A DNA stretch of 64,000 bases, taken from positions 24,300,484 to 24,364,483 of the forward strand of contig NC_092564.1 in NCBI RefSeq assembly GCF_037975245.1. Direction: 5' to 3'. This DNA is from Apostichopus japonicus. Lineage: Eukaryota; Echinodermata; Holothuroidea; Aspidochirotida; Stichopodidae. Numbering within the stretch: the stretch's first letter is position 1; each line of letters opens with the position of its first letter. Shown here in pieces: positions 23,677-34,212 of the stretch. A program made the position numbers and the translations under genes. The notes under the pieces were generated by a model, which worked only from the letters and a program-made list of their open reading frames with translations, ran no database searches and was not told the DNA's origin.

Positions 23677-26600
23677 TTACATTCGGCTCATATAATCTGC
23701 ACCAACATTGTACTTTCCTTTGATTGATTCTAGTCTGAATCTATACTCTTGTAGTACTAAAGCCCATCTCATAATTCTTGAGTTCAGCAACTTCGCTCTA
23801 TTTAAATAAGTGGGTGGTTTGTGATCAGTCTGTAAGACGAACTCACTTCCGTACAGATATACATGGAATTTCTGTACTGCCCAAACTAATCCTAGGCATT
23901 CTCTCTCAATCACTGAATAATTTCTTTCCCTCTCCAATAACTTTCTACTAGCATACGCTACAGGAAATAATTCTCCTTCATGTTCCTGTAGTAGGACTGC
24001 ACCTATCCCTACATCGGATGCATCGGTCCTCAGAACAAATTGCTTATTTATATCAGGAAGCCTGAGAAGGGGTGGACTAATAAGCGCTCGCTTCAGATCA
24101 ATTAACGCCTTGTCCTGGGCGCTTCCCCAAATCACTCTATTGGGTGAACCCTTCCTCGTCAGGTCCGACAGTGGGGCAACTAGTGCAGAGTAGTTTGGTA
24201 TGTAGTCTCTGTAATACCCCGTGAGACCAAGAAACGACCTGACTTGAGTTTTTGTCTCGGGTTTTGGAGCGTTTTTGATTTTATCAAGGGTACTCTGCTT
24301 CGGGCCCAACTTCCCGTTTCCAACTGTGTGGCCCAAGAACTCTAATTTAGTGAACCCTATTTCACACTTACTCGGACGAGCTGTCAGTCCGCTCTCTCTC
24401 AACGTCTGAAACAACAACTCCAAACACTCTACATGCTCATCCCATGTCTCGGTATGAATCAAAATATCATCCAGATAATTGACAACATTTGGCACATCCC
24501 TCAAAATGGTTCTCATCAACCTAGTGAAAACTGCCGGTGCCCCAACCAATCCAAAGGGCATCGTTTTAAATTGCCATAACCCATCTGGTGTCACAAAGGC
24601 AGTCTTCTCTTTCGCTGACTGTGTCATTTCAACCTGCCAATATCCCTTCGTTAGATCGATTCGACTGAAGTACTTGTCATTCGACAATTCCGAGAATATC
24701 TCTGTCATGGTTTGCATAGGTTCAGCTTCATACGTGGTTACTTTATTGAGCTTCCTATAATCCACGCAGAATCTCTTCGTACCATCAGGTTTAGGTACCA
24801 ACACCACAGGTGAACTATAAGGTGAGTTTGAAGGTTCAATCACTCCCATGTCAATCATTTTCCTAACTTCCTCTTGTAACGAATCTCGCATCGAGAGTGG
24901 TACTGGGTAAGGCTTTGCTTTGATTGGCTTATCAGTAGTTAACTTGATATCACATTTGAGAACATCAGTTTTGCCAGGTACATCAGTCAGGACATCAGTG
25001 AACTTGGATAACACTCGTTTAACCTCGTGTGATTGGCCTACACCTAATTCGTCATTTACGACAACATCAGATGCCGATTCACTCTGATTAGTCTGCAGCG
25101 CAGGTAGGTCGAAACAACTTTCCTGCTCCTCATCCTCAGACATTGAAATGACTGTAGTCCCAATCACATTTGACTTGTCCCTACTTATGTACTCTTTCAG
25201 CAGGTTTGCATGAAAACTTTTCGACTTCCCATTGACATCGATTGAATAGCTCGATTCGCCAATTTCACTCAATACGGTGAATGGCCCCTTCCACTGCATC
25301 AACAGCTTGTTTTGATCAGTAGGCAAGAGTATCAACACCAAATCACCTGGTTTGAACTTGCGACTTTTAGCCTTCCGGTTATAGTACTTCTTGTACCTCT
25401 CCGACGATTCCTGTAACTCTGATCTAGCCAGAGCGCAAGTTTCCTCTAGCCGTTCTCTCAAATCTAAGACATACTGATATGTTGACCTAGTTTCAGGGTT
25501 GTCCACTTCAGATGTCCACATCTCTTTCAAAATGGCCATAGGACCTCTCACTGTCCTACCATAGAGTAACTCGAACGGTGCGAAACCTGTGCTGGCTTGC
25601 GGAGCCTCCCTATACGCAAATAGTAGTGGTCCTATATAGCGGTCCCAGTCTGACGGTCTCTCCTCACACATGCGCTTTAGCATCCTCTTCAAGTTACCAT
25701 TGAATTTCTCAACTAGACCGTTGCAGATCGGGTGGTAGGGGGTAGTGGTGAGTTGTCGCAGTGACAGCAATCGACTCACCTCCTTCATCACATCTGAGGT
25801 AAACTGTGACCCCCTGTCAGTCAGGATCTCAGATGGGACTCCCACTCTTGAAAATATGTCCACCAAAGCTTCTGCCACTCTCTCAGTATCTATGTTACGC
25901 AATGGAACTGCCTCGGGAAACCTCGTTGCATAATCGACAAGTGTTAGGATATACCGATTCCCATGCTTGGAAGTAGGACTGATCGGTCCGACAATGTCTA
26001 CCGCCACCCTCTTGAATGGTGTGTCAATCAAGGGCATGTGACCCAATGGGACCTTGGTGACCCTTCCCTTATCACATGTTCTCTGGCAAATATCGCATGA
26101 CTTGCAATAACGCACTACGTCGGATCCTACACCTGGCCAGTAGAACTGAGACTGAACTTTGTCAGTTGTCTTGGCTATCCCTAGGTGACCCGCCATAATA
26201 CTGTCATGAGCCAGTTTCATTACTTGATTTCTGAACTTTTCGGGTACAACCAATTGGTCACTAGGCTTGTCATTCCCCGAAACTTTACGATATAGAATAT
26301 CATTCCTTAAAATGAATTCGGAGATCCCCTCTTTACCTTTCAGTGGTCTGGGATTCCCAACATGCTTGAAGCAATTTTTGAGGGTTGAATCCTCCTTCTG
26401 AGCTTGTCTCAATTGCTCAGGTGTTACGTCATCCATAGGAACATTAGCCGTTTTTAGGGGTTTCAGATTTTCATTTCGTTTTTGCTTTTGTGCACGTGTC
26501 TCTACGGCACCTCCAATATCTGAGTCATCGCCTACGTCATAACTTGGAATCATTTGATCCGCAGCGACTTCCGGTTCATCACGTGACTCAACACTGGTTC

Positions 26601-28218
26601 CTATTTCAACACTAGCTGTTTCTTCCACATTGTGAGGTTCACACTGCTCACTTGGAACTTCTTTTACACTCCAATCTGGGTCGGGATTCTCAGGACCTCG
26701 AACACCAGGAACATTCCCAATTATTAAGTCATACACTGGCCTCTTCATACAGAGAGCCTTGAGGGATCCTGTGAAAAAGGGCGTGTCCACCGCCACGATA
26801 GCTTCTGGAATCTTCCTCACTGTACCGTCAATCAGTACACACAGTTGATCTACACCGGTCAACTGATCATTGGAGATCAAATTTCTCCTAACGATGACAC
26901 CAGAACACCCGCTATCGCGTAACACTGACACCTTCCTCCCTTTAAGATGGCCCTCAACCACCGGCATGCGCTCCTTAACATCTGACAAAATTTTCTCAGT
27001 AATGTCGGTAGGCTCCTCACACGCCGCACTGACTATTGGGATCTTGTGACCACACGCTAAATTAATTGAATAGCTGTCACTTTCCTTGATTTGTTTCATC
27101 AAACACAGATTCGCGGTTTGTCCGCTACGATGATCTTTTTGCGACCCATCGCTCGATCCTAGCTTTTCGGGTTTGGCATTTTCAGTCGCAACCGCCGATT
27201 GCGCTTTAAACCTCTGCCTGCAATCGTTTGCCTTATGCCCCAATTTCCCGCAAACAAAGCATTTTATGGCTGAACGCGTGTTTCTGTTTTCACCAGCGTC
27301 CACAATTTTGGTTTTGTATTCCTGACTGTTGGGGTTACCGTCAGGTTTTTTCCCATTTCCCTGATTTGTTTGGAAGGATTTCACACATTTTTCAAGATCC
27401 CTGTGATGCGCTTCTAAGTATTTGTCAGCCAGCTCTGACAGCGCTTTAGAAGTCTTGCAGTCATGTTCTCTCAGGAATAATGCCAATTCCTTACTGCATA
27501 CATTTAGGAACTGCTCCCGCAACATGAGATCTGAAAATTCCTCGAACGTTTTGTTAATTCCGCCCATTTCCAACCATCTGGCCATATAATTTTCCAACCT
27601 TGCCATGTATTGAATAGATGTTTCTCCCTTTTTGGGCCTTTCTCGTCTGAATTTCTGACGGAAGCCTTCCTCTGTGAATTGAAATCGTTTCAACAGGGCT
27701 TTCTTTAGCTTTTGATAATCTTGTGAGTCATCGGGTGGCAGCCTAGAGTAAACACGGAGACTTTCTCCCTTTAGACACAGACTCAAATTTAATGCCCATT
27801 GTTCCTCTGGCCACTCTTGCGCTGTTGCAAATCGCTCGAAGCGCAGCAAGTATGCGTCGAGGTCTTCCTTCTCATCAAAGTGAGGCATTTTTGGCGTTGG
27901 GATTCTATTTGGCTCGCGGCTTGAAGTGGAGCTACGGGAGGAATTCAAATCGGCATTGCCATTACTATTTTGCTGCAACTCAGCTTGCTTTTCAAGCTTA
28001 GCCAATTCAAACATTCTTTGTTTTTCCGCCTCAGCCCTTTGCTTTTCCGCCTCAGCCCTTTGCTTTTCCGCCTCAGCCCTTTCTTTTTCCGCCTCAGCCC
28101 TTTCTTGTTGCCTTTCGTCACGAGCGATCTGCTGCTGTTCTTTGACGAAGTTTAAGAGTTCGCCACCCGTAAGACCCATTTTAGCCCCCAACTCAGTTAA
28201 TTCTCTAATATCCATCAT
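23677..28218 (-). CDS. Gag-Pol polyprotein of the Gmr1-like element
   Basis: One 1513-residue frame. Order: a charged repeat (ERAEAEKQ type, about 40-70); a gag capsid-like region (about 105-290); one zinc knuckle CFVCGKLGHKANDC (about 318-331); an aspartic-protease motif LRDSGCSGVIV (about 431); an integrase with zinc-binding HHCC (H..H..YCKSCDIC, about 668-711) and DDE core (VDIVGP, LTDRGSQF, NGLVEKFNG at about 737, 797 and 830). Then come a linker, reverse transcriptase (RFCVDYRKLNK at about 1147, YLDD at about 1246) and RNase H (LRTDASDVGIGAVLLQ at about 1390), ending near ADYMSRM. All catalytic motifs look intact and there is no stop or shift, so it may be active. Gag and Pol are fused in one frame. 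Confidence 0.95.
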   Translation of the reverse strand: MMDIRELTELGAKMGLTGGELLNFVKEQQQIARDERQQERAEAEKERAEAEKQRAEAEKQRAEAEKQRMFELAKLEKQAELQQNSNGNADLNSSRSSTSSREPNRIPTPKMPHFDEKEDLDAYLLRFERFATAQEWPEEQWALNLSLCLKGESLRVYSRLPPDDSQDYQKLKKALLKRFQFTEEGFRQKFRRERPKKGETSIQYMARLENYMARWLEMGGINKTFEEFSDLMLREQFLNVCSKELALFLREHDCKTSKALSELADKYLEAHHRDLEKCVKSFQTNQGNGKKPDGNPNSQEYKTKIVDAGENRNTRSAIKCFVCGKLGHKANDCRQRFKAQSAVATENAKPEKLGSSDGSQKDHRSGQTANLCLMKQIKESDSYSINLACGHKIPIVSAACEEPTDITEKILSDVKERMPVVEGHLKGRKVSVLRDSGCSGVIVRRNLISNDQLTGVDQLCVLIDGTVRKIPEAIVAVDTPFFTGSLKALCMKRPVYDLIIGNVPGVRGPENPDPDWSVKEVPSEQCEPHNVEETASVEIGTSVESRDEPEVAADQMIPSYDVGDDSDIGGAVETRAQKQKRNENLKPLKTANVPMDDVTPEQLRQAQKEDSTLKNCFKHVGNPRPLKGKEGISEFILRNDILYRKVSGNDKPSDQLVVPEKFRNQVMKLAHDSIMAGHLGIAKTTDKVQSQFYWPGVGSDVVRYCKSCDICQRTCDKGRVTKVPLGHMPLIDTPFKRVAVDIVGPISPTSKHGNRYILTLVDYATRFPEAVPLRNIDTERVAEALVDIFSRVGVPSEILTDRGSQFTSDVMKEVSRLLSLRQLTTTPYHPICNGLVEKFNGNLKRMLKRMCEERPSDWDRYIGPLLFAYREAPQASTGFAPFELLYGRTVRGPMAILKEMWTSEVDNPETRSTYQYVLDLRERLEETCALARSELQESSERYKKYYNRKAKSRKFKPGDLVLILLPTDQNKLLMQWKGPFTVLSEIGESSYSIDVNGKSKSFHANLLKEYISRDKSNVIGTTVISMSEDEEQESCFDLPALQTNQSESASDVVVNDELGVGQSHEVKRVLSKFTDVLTDVPGKTDVLKCDIKLTTDKPIKAKPYPVPLSMRDSLQEEVRKMIDMGVIEPSNSPYSSPVVLVPKPDGTKRFCVDYRKLNKVTTYEAEPMQTMTEIFSELSNDKYFSRIDLTKGYWQVEMTQSAKEKTAFVTPDGLWQFKTMPFGLVGAPAVFTRLMRTILRDVPNVVNYLDDILIHTETWDEHVECLELLFQTLRESGLTARPSKCEIGFTKLEFLGHTVGNGKLGPKQSTLDKIKNAPKPETKTQVRSFLGLTGYYRDYIPNYSALVAPLSDLTRKGSPNRVIWGSAQDKALIDLKRALISPPLLRLPDINKQFVLRTDASDVGIGAVLLQEHEGELFPVAYASRKLLERERNYSVIERECLGLVWAVQKFHVYLYGSEFVLQTDHKPPTYLNRAKLLNSRIMRWALVLQEYRFRLESIKGKYNVGADYMSRM

Positions 28219-28448
28219 TCAGTCAGGCAAACACATGTACCAATAACAATATATCAAATATATATGGTTTCAGAAACTTCTCAGTTTGTAAGTCACTTCG
28301 GGATATACTCCTTTCTGGTGTTTTACACTTTTCCCGTTTTGTTTCTATTTTTTTAAACACTTCCCCGGTTTGTTTCTATCTTTTAAACAATTTCCGGATT
28401 GTTTCTATCTTTTAAACAATTCCCGTTTTGTTTCTATCTTTTAAACAA

Positions 28449-28466
28449 TTCCCGTATAAGCCCCCA
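28449..28466 (-). promoter_or_regulatory. Primer-binding site, tRNA-Pro-like
   Basis: Five bases after the 5' LTR the minus strand reads TGGGGGCTTATACGGGAA. Its first eight bases and the CGGGA block match the 3' end complement expected for tRNA-Pro; the middle differs. Primer identity is inferred. Confidence 0.6.
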
Positions 28467-28471
28467 TTAAT

Positions 28472-29452
28472 TGTCACAACTTCCGTGGGATAAAACAAAA
28501 TGGCACCTTCTAGCGCCCCCTCTGTTGCGACCCCGGGTTTTTCCTTTGGCCTTCAAAGCCGATAAAAATAAAATTTTAGATAGATTCAGGGAAGTAAACT
28601 CAAAGGACCAAAAGAATACTGAGATGTTTCTGAAAGTTAACAAAAACGATATATTTACAATGATACGATCTCTACTGATTTGTACAAGGATTATTGGTAC
28701 TAGAAATTTGGAATATTACAGACAGATTTTACAATATTATACGGCCGTTAAATTTTTAAAAGATTACTTAACTTATCTTACGCGGCGCGTGCCGGCTCTC
28801 GGTTCCTTTCGTAGCTGTTCTGACCTCCTTGCGTCACCAACAACGATGTCGGGATTAGGCTCCCTCGTAGGCTGGTATCCCGTGACTTGGTCAGGAGCAA
28901 AACCGTTCCCCGCTGGTCCAATTCGACTCAACGTTTGTATCCCAAGGATGGCTTCCTCCTGGGTGAACTCCGAAAACTCTGCCGAAGTCACGCCTGTCCC
29001 GGTTAAACGACGCACCAATCTTATAAACAAACAGTCCACCGGTTCCTCCGTCCGTCCCCTCGATTAATCTTTTATCTCAGATGAATTTCTTTTTACAATA
29101 GATCGGAAAACTCTGAACTCCTCATCACCGAAAATATCTCTTCTTATATAGCCGGGTTTAATCTCCCGAAAGTTCTCTTCCAGGAATCCTGACGGAAAAA
29201 CATCGAGAATCATCCATGTCTCGAAGATACGACTGATAGTGCATCGTTCATTGATCGACGATATCCGGTCACCTGCTAAAAATAACTTCCCGTATGTTCT
29301 GGAAATTTGTACTCGCTAATACCGAATAGCGCCATCATTTCTCGTAGCTTCCAGAAAAAACGCACAAGTTGTCAGTCACGACGAGTGACCTACTTATCAC
29401 CCTGACCAGCATATACTGAATACACGTACAATAAAGAAAGTCGTTCGTGACA
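28472..29452 (-). repeat. 5' LTR of the Gmr1-like element, with a TATA-like box
   Basis: A 981-bp repeat of 22426-23406. The minus strand has TATATAAG at 29150-29143, a likely core promoter for the element. Open frames on both strands of the LTR are the same in both copies and have no domain signature. Confidence 0.93.
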
Positions 29453-30190
29453 GTAAGCTTTATACACAAGAAGAAGTACTTTGAACTTGATACGCTGTTG
29501 TATGAGGAGCCAGTGTATGCGTGATGGTTGTAGCTGAAGTAAGTCCAAGATGTAAGGTGGCGATTGTTTATGGTAAGCTTTATACACAAGAAGAAGTACT
29601 TTGAACTTGATACGCTGTTGTATGAGGAGCCAGTGTATGCGTGATGGTTGTAGCTGAAGTAAGTCCAAGATGTAAGGTGGCGATTGTTTATGGTAAGCTT
29701 TATACACAAGAAGAAGCACTTTGAACTCGATACCCTGTAGTGTGGGGAGCCAGTGTCTGCGTGATGGTTGTAGCTGAAGTAAGTCCAAGATGTAAGGTGG
29801 CGATTGTTTATGGTAAGCTTTATACACAAGAAGAAGTACTTTGAACTTGATACGCTGTTGTATGAGGAGCCAGTGTATGCGTGATGGTTGTAGCTGAAGT
29901 AAGTCCAAGATGTAAGGTGGCGATTGTTTATGGTAAGCTTTATACACAAGAAGAAGCACTTTGAACTCGATACCCTGTAGTGTGGGGAGCCAGTGTCTGC
30001 GTGATGGTTGTAGCTGAAGTAAGTCCAAGATGTAAGGTGGCGATTGTTTATGGTAAGCTTTATACACAAGAAGAAGTACTTTGAACTGGATACCCTGTAG
30101 TGTGGGGAGCCAGTATCTGTGTGATGGTTGTAGCTGTAGTAAGTCCAAGATGTAAGGTGGCGATTGTTTATGGTAAGCTTTATACTATTG
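29453..30190 (-). repeat. Right block of the LINE-derived tandem array
   Basis: Six units of exactly 120 bp, so two minus-strand frames stay open for about 245-250 codons. Two unit types alternate (HWLPTLQGIEFKV and HWLLIQQRIKFKV), which suggests a higher-order repeat of about 240 bp. It is the direct continuation of 20825-22425, cut by the LTR element. Confidence 0.88.
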
Positions 30191-30196
30191 TTTGCA

Positions 30197-30460
30197 CAGG
30201 GTATCGGGGTACCCGCCCTATGCGATACTACCCGGTTCCTAATTTATTACCCAAATCCTACGCAAAGTGTGATTTTTTTGGGGGGGGGGGCAAACCGACG
30301 ATAAGGCATTTCCCATTGACTTAGTGTGGTATTGGGCTACCATGTGGTTGAAGATAACAGCAATAACGAAGGTACCCGCCCTACGCAATACTACACGGGT
30401 CCTAATTTATAATCCGAATCCACGCAAAGTGTGATTTTTTTTGCAAACCGATGTTTAGGC
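30197..30460 (+). repeat. Two ~90-bp direct repeats about 170 bp apart
   Basis: GGTACCCGCCCTA.GC.ATACTAC, CGG.TCCTAATTTAT and ACGCAAAGTGTGATTTTTTT occur at 30209-30280 and 30371-30445. The class is unknown. Confidence 0.6.
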
Positions 30461-30484
30461 AGATTTTTGGACCCGTGTAAACAC

Positions 30485-30665
30485 TATTTTATACACAAGA
30501 AGAAGTACTCTGAACTCGATACCCTGTAGTGTGGGGGGCCAGTGTACACGTGATGGTTCTAGCTGAAGTTTTAAGTTTAGTTCATTTATGGTAAGCTTTG
30601 TACACAAGAAGAAGTACAGGTACTTTGAACTTGATACCCTGTAGTGTGGGGAGCCAGTCAACAAC
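30485..30665 (-). repeat. Degenerate units of the LINE-derived array
   Basis: Two decayed units (ACACAAGAAGAAGTAC, GATACCCTGTAGTGTGGGG) near 30490 and 30602. They probably mark the old edge of the array. Confidence 0.75.
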
Positions 30666-31559
30666 ATTGCTGTACAGTGTACAGTGCTGCTGGACGATAC
30701 AGACCTGCCCGCCAGATAAGCTTATCTCTTGTTTTATTAATGTGCACATACATGTATTAGTCTTGTGGCCACTTGACACCCCTAGTTGATTATATTTAAC
30801 ATCTCTAGTTTTAATTGTAACTTGATACCCGTATTACCCGACAATTAATTGAAATTTGAGCCCCTTTCCCCCTTTTAAGTGTAATTGTTTAAAGTGAAGT
30901 TAAAGAGTAATATGCCAAGATTCCTCATGTTGCATAGTTTCATGTGTGTTAAGGCCAAGCAAATATAACTACTTACTACACCTAACAGCCAGTCTTATTC
31001 TTGTTTTAGCCTATTGTGTTTGTAATACAGTGGTCAGCTGTCTCCATGCACCGTGACCACTAGGGGGATTCCCAATAAGCCTGCTGTACAGCTAGTTGCT
31101 GACAAGAACCCCATATCCTGCATCTCTTACACAGTCATACTTCTTATGCTTGACAATTACGCTGTTACAATAGTCCAACCTGCAGGTAGCTAGACTGTGC
31201 ATGGCTAGCTTGGCTGCCTCAGTAGTGAGCATTTTGCATGCTTGACTAATTTAAGTGAGAAGATAACTAACAAATCTGATGATATTTGAGACTTTTGCAC
31301 TCATTGGCATGCATGAGTAAACACAATCCCCAGGTATCTAGTGCTCAGGGTTTGCCTGGACCGGAACATCCATACCAGCAACGGTATAGTTTTGTTAAAA
31401 ACAAGTACTGTACCTGTAATAACTTTGTTTGAAAACTGCTGTATTCTGGTTGGTAATAAGACTTACACAACTTTTGCAAACTAGTCCCTGTTGGCGAGGC
31501 ACTGAAAGTTAATTAGCAAGAGAAGACTCTGTCAACTGAGTTTCTCTTTATTCTTTACT
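30666..31559. other. Nothing recognised
   Basis: No open frame with domain or splice support. Confidence 0.35.
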
Positions 31560-32790
31560 TTATTCTTGTAAAATTACAGGCATGAAACTTTCCCAGCAGG
31601 CTACAGTGTGTATAACGCACAGCTCTTAGACATCACAGTGTGTATAATAGTAATGATATGAAGGTTCACATACTTAACAAAACTACTACTAATGGATAAC
31701 ACAAAGATACAGTATAAATACAGTCCGACAAAAGTGGATGGCATTAATATTGTAACACTCCTTCTCACTTGCAGGCAGAATGTCCAGTCAATTCTTTGAC
31801 CCCAGTCATCTCTCTCAGTTGCTTAAATTTGACCCTTATGCAATCCTTTCGTGAGCATATCTGCCACTATCTCCTCCGTTCTGCAATATTCAAGAGTAAC
31901 TTTTAGGTTTCCACTGAGCAGCTCTGAACTTGAAAAAATAGTATTTAGTACCTATGTGCCTGGCTCTTCCGTGGAACCGCAGATTTTTTGCCATGTGAAT
32001 GGAAGATGGCTATCTTCAAAGATGATGATAGCAGAGGTGAAAGGTTCACTTTTTAAATCGGTGTTTAGTCTCAGTAACCTATCCGCATCTTGTGCAGCAC
32101 TCGCCAATGCCATGTCTCTTCGGCTTCCGCAGTAGAGAGTCCAACTGACTGCAGTTCCGTTCATCTGGAACAAATGCCCGAGGTTGACTTTCGGTCATCA
32201 ACATCTCCTGCCCAGTCAGCATCAGAGAATCAATGAAGTCTTGTGAGCCATCTTTGCTTAACATGAGACCAAATTTCAGGGTACCTTTTAAGATAAACGC
32301 ATGATAATATGTTTGATGGCAGTCCAGTCCTGCTGGATTGGGTTGGCACTGAACCTTGCCACACTGCTCACTGCATAGGTAATATCTGGTCTTGCAAACT
32401 GCCCACTGCAGACTGTTACAGTCCTTGATCTACACTATCACAGTCGTCTGTTGCTTTCACAAGCTTTGCGCTGGCGTTGACTGGAGTGGCAACTGGTACT
32501 TTGGCATTGTCCATGCCGAATTTGTGTAAGACCCTTTCGGCATATGCTGTTTGGTTAACCCAAACTTTGAGGAGCAGGCTACAGTACATATACTGCACAG
32601 CTCTAAGACAGGTCTTAGACATGACAGTGTATATAATGAATAGTAATATGTAGTATAAATTGCAATTTCTTGAAGGTTGACATACTTAATAAAACTACCA
32701 CTAATGCATAACACAAAGATCCAGCATAAATTTACAGTCCTAAAAAAGTGGACAAAAAGAATATTTTAACATTCTCAAGAGGTCAAGGTG
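31560..32790 (-). mobile_element. Internally deleted, decayed Ty1/copia element
   Basis: Minus strand: the end of the reverse transcriptase (KVWVNQTAYAERVLHKFGMD, VATPVNASAKLVKATDD; about 32570-32420) and RNase H (FQMNGTAVSWT, ALASAAQDADRLLRLNTDLK; about 32165-31950), across several frameshifts. Flanking direct repeats (about 31590-31760 and 32570-32765, sharing AACAAAACTAC.ACTAATG and ATAACACAAAGAT.CAG) look like LTR pieces. One directly abuts the reverse-transcriptase end, so gag, protease, integrase and most of the reverse transcriptase are deleted. Confidence 0.7.
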
Positions 32791-34182
32791 TATCCATTTT
32801 CTTCCAGCTTGTGCAGGTCATCTTTTAACGGCCGGATTGTCTTTTACTCAGTGGAATACTGTACATACATAATTAGCAGTGATAGTGTTCCACTCTGTTA
32901 CAACTTAAAGAAATACTCATAGTGATAGCATTTTGTCATAATCATCAAATATTCATGACATACAGACATGGACTAATAACAGCGATCACAAATTTCTAGG
33001 AAAATGCATTTCAAACTACAAATGGTCAAATTCCTATGAATGCTCATAAGTTTTCTTAAGAGGTACAGTACTTTAAACTTGTGCACAACAAAAGACTAAA
33101 AGGACTATCCTACAGTAGATGCACACACCTTGTCTGGTTTTGATGTGTTACTTGTACAGTTTATATTTGCTCTCAATTTACTGCATGTACTGAGGCCATA
33201 TCATTTTTACACTTCAAACCTACAAACAGGGCTATGTACATGGCCTTGATCACTGACTGTTCATCTCTTGCTTAGTGTGTAACAATCACAGTACAACATG
33301 TACTGTGCATTTTAATGTCCTCCATTTAGGCAGGTAACAGGCTGTACTATCTTACTACCAGTGGATTTTGCAGCTTGACAGTGACAGCATCAGGCACTTG
33401 CAATAAGCTGCCCGTATATATTTAGAAAACTTTACATATAGTCTATAGCCATAACAGTCTATATAATCTATATATAATCTATATAATCTCTCTTATTGTC
33501 TATATAATCTCTCTATTTTTGTCACTGTTCATAAGCCTTGTACACAGCCTGTATTAATGCTTCTGACTAGCAAATACTATATTTGGCTGCTCTCAATAGC
33601 CTGTAGCGTACAGTAACTGACGTGTGCTGGGATATACTGTATGAAAATGGAAATTACATGTAGATTTTAAGCATTTGCATTATTTAGAAAACCGCTAAAA
33701 TTGTGAAATTTTTCAGCCTGCCTGTTGTAAACAAAAACACTGTTCAGTGCATCTCTGCACCATGTAAACTTGTTCTGTGTTCCAGTGAGTGTGACATGCA
33801 TGTACTGTACTTTTTGCCAACCTGCCTACAGAGAAAGTATAGAACTGTATAGTACAGTTGAATCAAGTCAAGACCATAGTTGCATTTGGAACAAGCAGAG
33901 TTTGGGTGGTCAAATGTAAAAGTAGAAAATTGTAAAATGTCCCCCGTAATATAATTTTTGGGGTGGGTTGAAAAAGTTTATATAAGACCATCTTTCACCT
34001 TTTCTGTTTTTTTTCAGTCACAGCAGTTGTAATAACTACTCTCTATGTAGCTTTGAGCAAAGCGAATGACTTACTGTTTATATACATATATAAACATGCA
34101 AAACCAATATAGTTACTGTATGACATTAGCAGGAAGCATATACATGTATGTAAATGTTATTCCAAATTCTTTCTTGTTGCAG
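32791..34182. other. Upstream region of CRPPA
   Basis: No coding feature. A minor ATATAATCTCT repeat lies at about 33440-33515. An acceptor at 34181-34182 (TTCTTTCTTGTTGCAG) implies at least one non-coding 5' exon and a promoter in or beyond this stretch; neither could be located. Confidence 0.4.
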
Positions 34183-34212
34183 GAATATTAGTAATTTACA
34201 GTTGAACGACCA

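Larger units (their letters stand above)
22426..29452 (-). mobile_element. Intact Gmr1-like Ty3/gypsy LTR retrotransposon
   Basis: A 7027-bp element with two 981-bp LTRs beginning TGTCAC and ending GTGACA. A 5-bp target duplication GTAAG flanks it (22421-22425 and 29453-29457). It carries a primer site, a purine tract and one uninterrupted gag-pol frame. The integrase lies before the reverse transcriptase, the order of Ty1/copia elements, while the protein motifs are Ty3/gypsy; this defines the Gmr1 group known from deuterostomes. I count one difference between the LTRs (near 22980 versus 29026), so insertion is recent. It sits inside the LINE-derived array and splits it. Confidence 0.93.

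Noticed and set aside
29335-30148. Frames of about 245-250 codons in the tandem array
   Set aside because: Open because the unit is 120 bp; they are repeated LINE tail, not a gene of their own.
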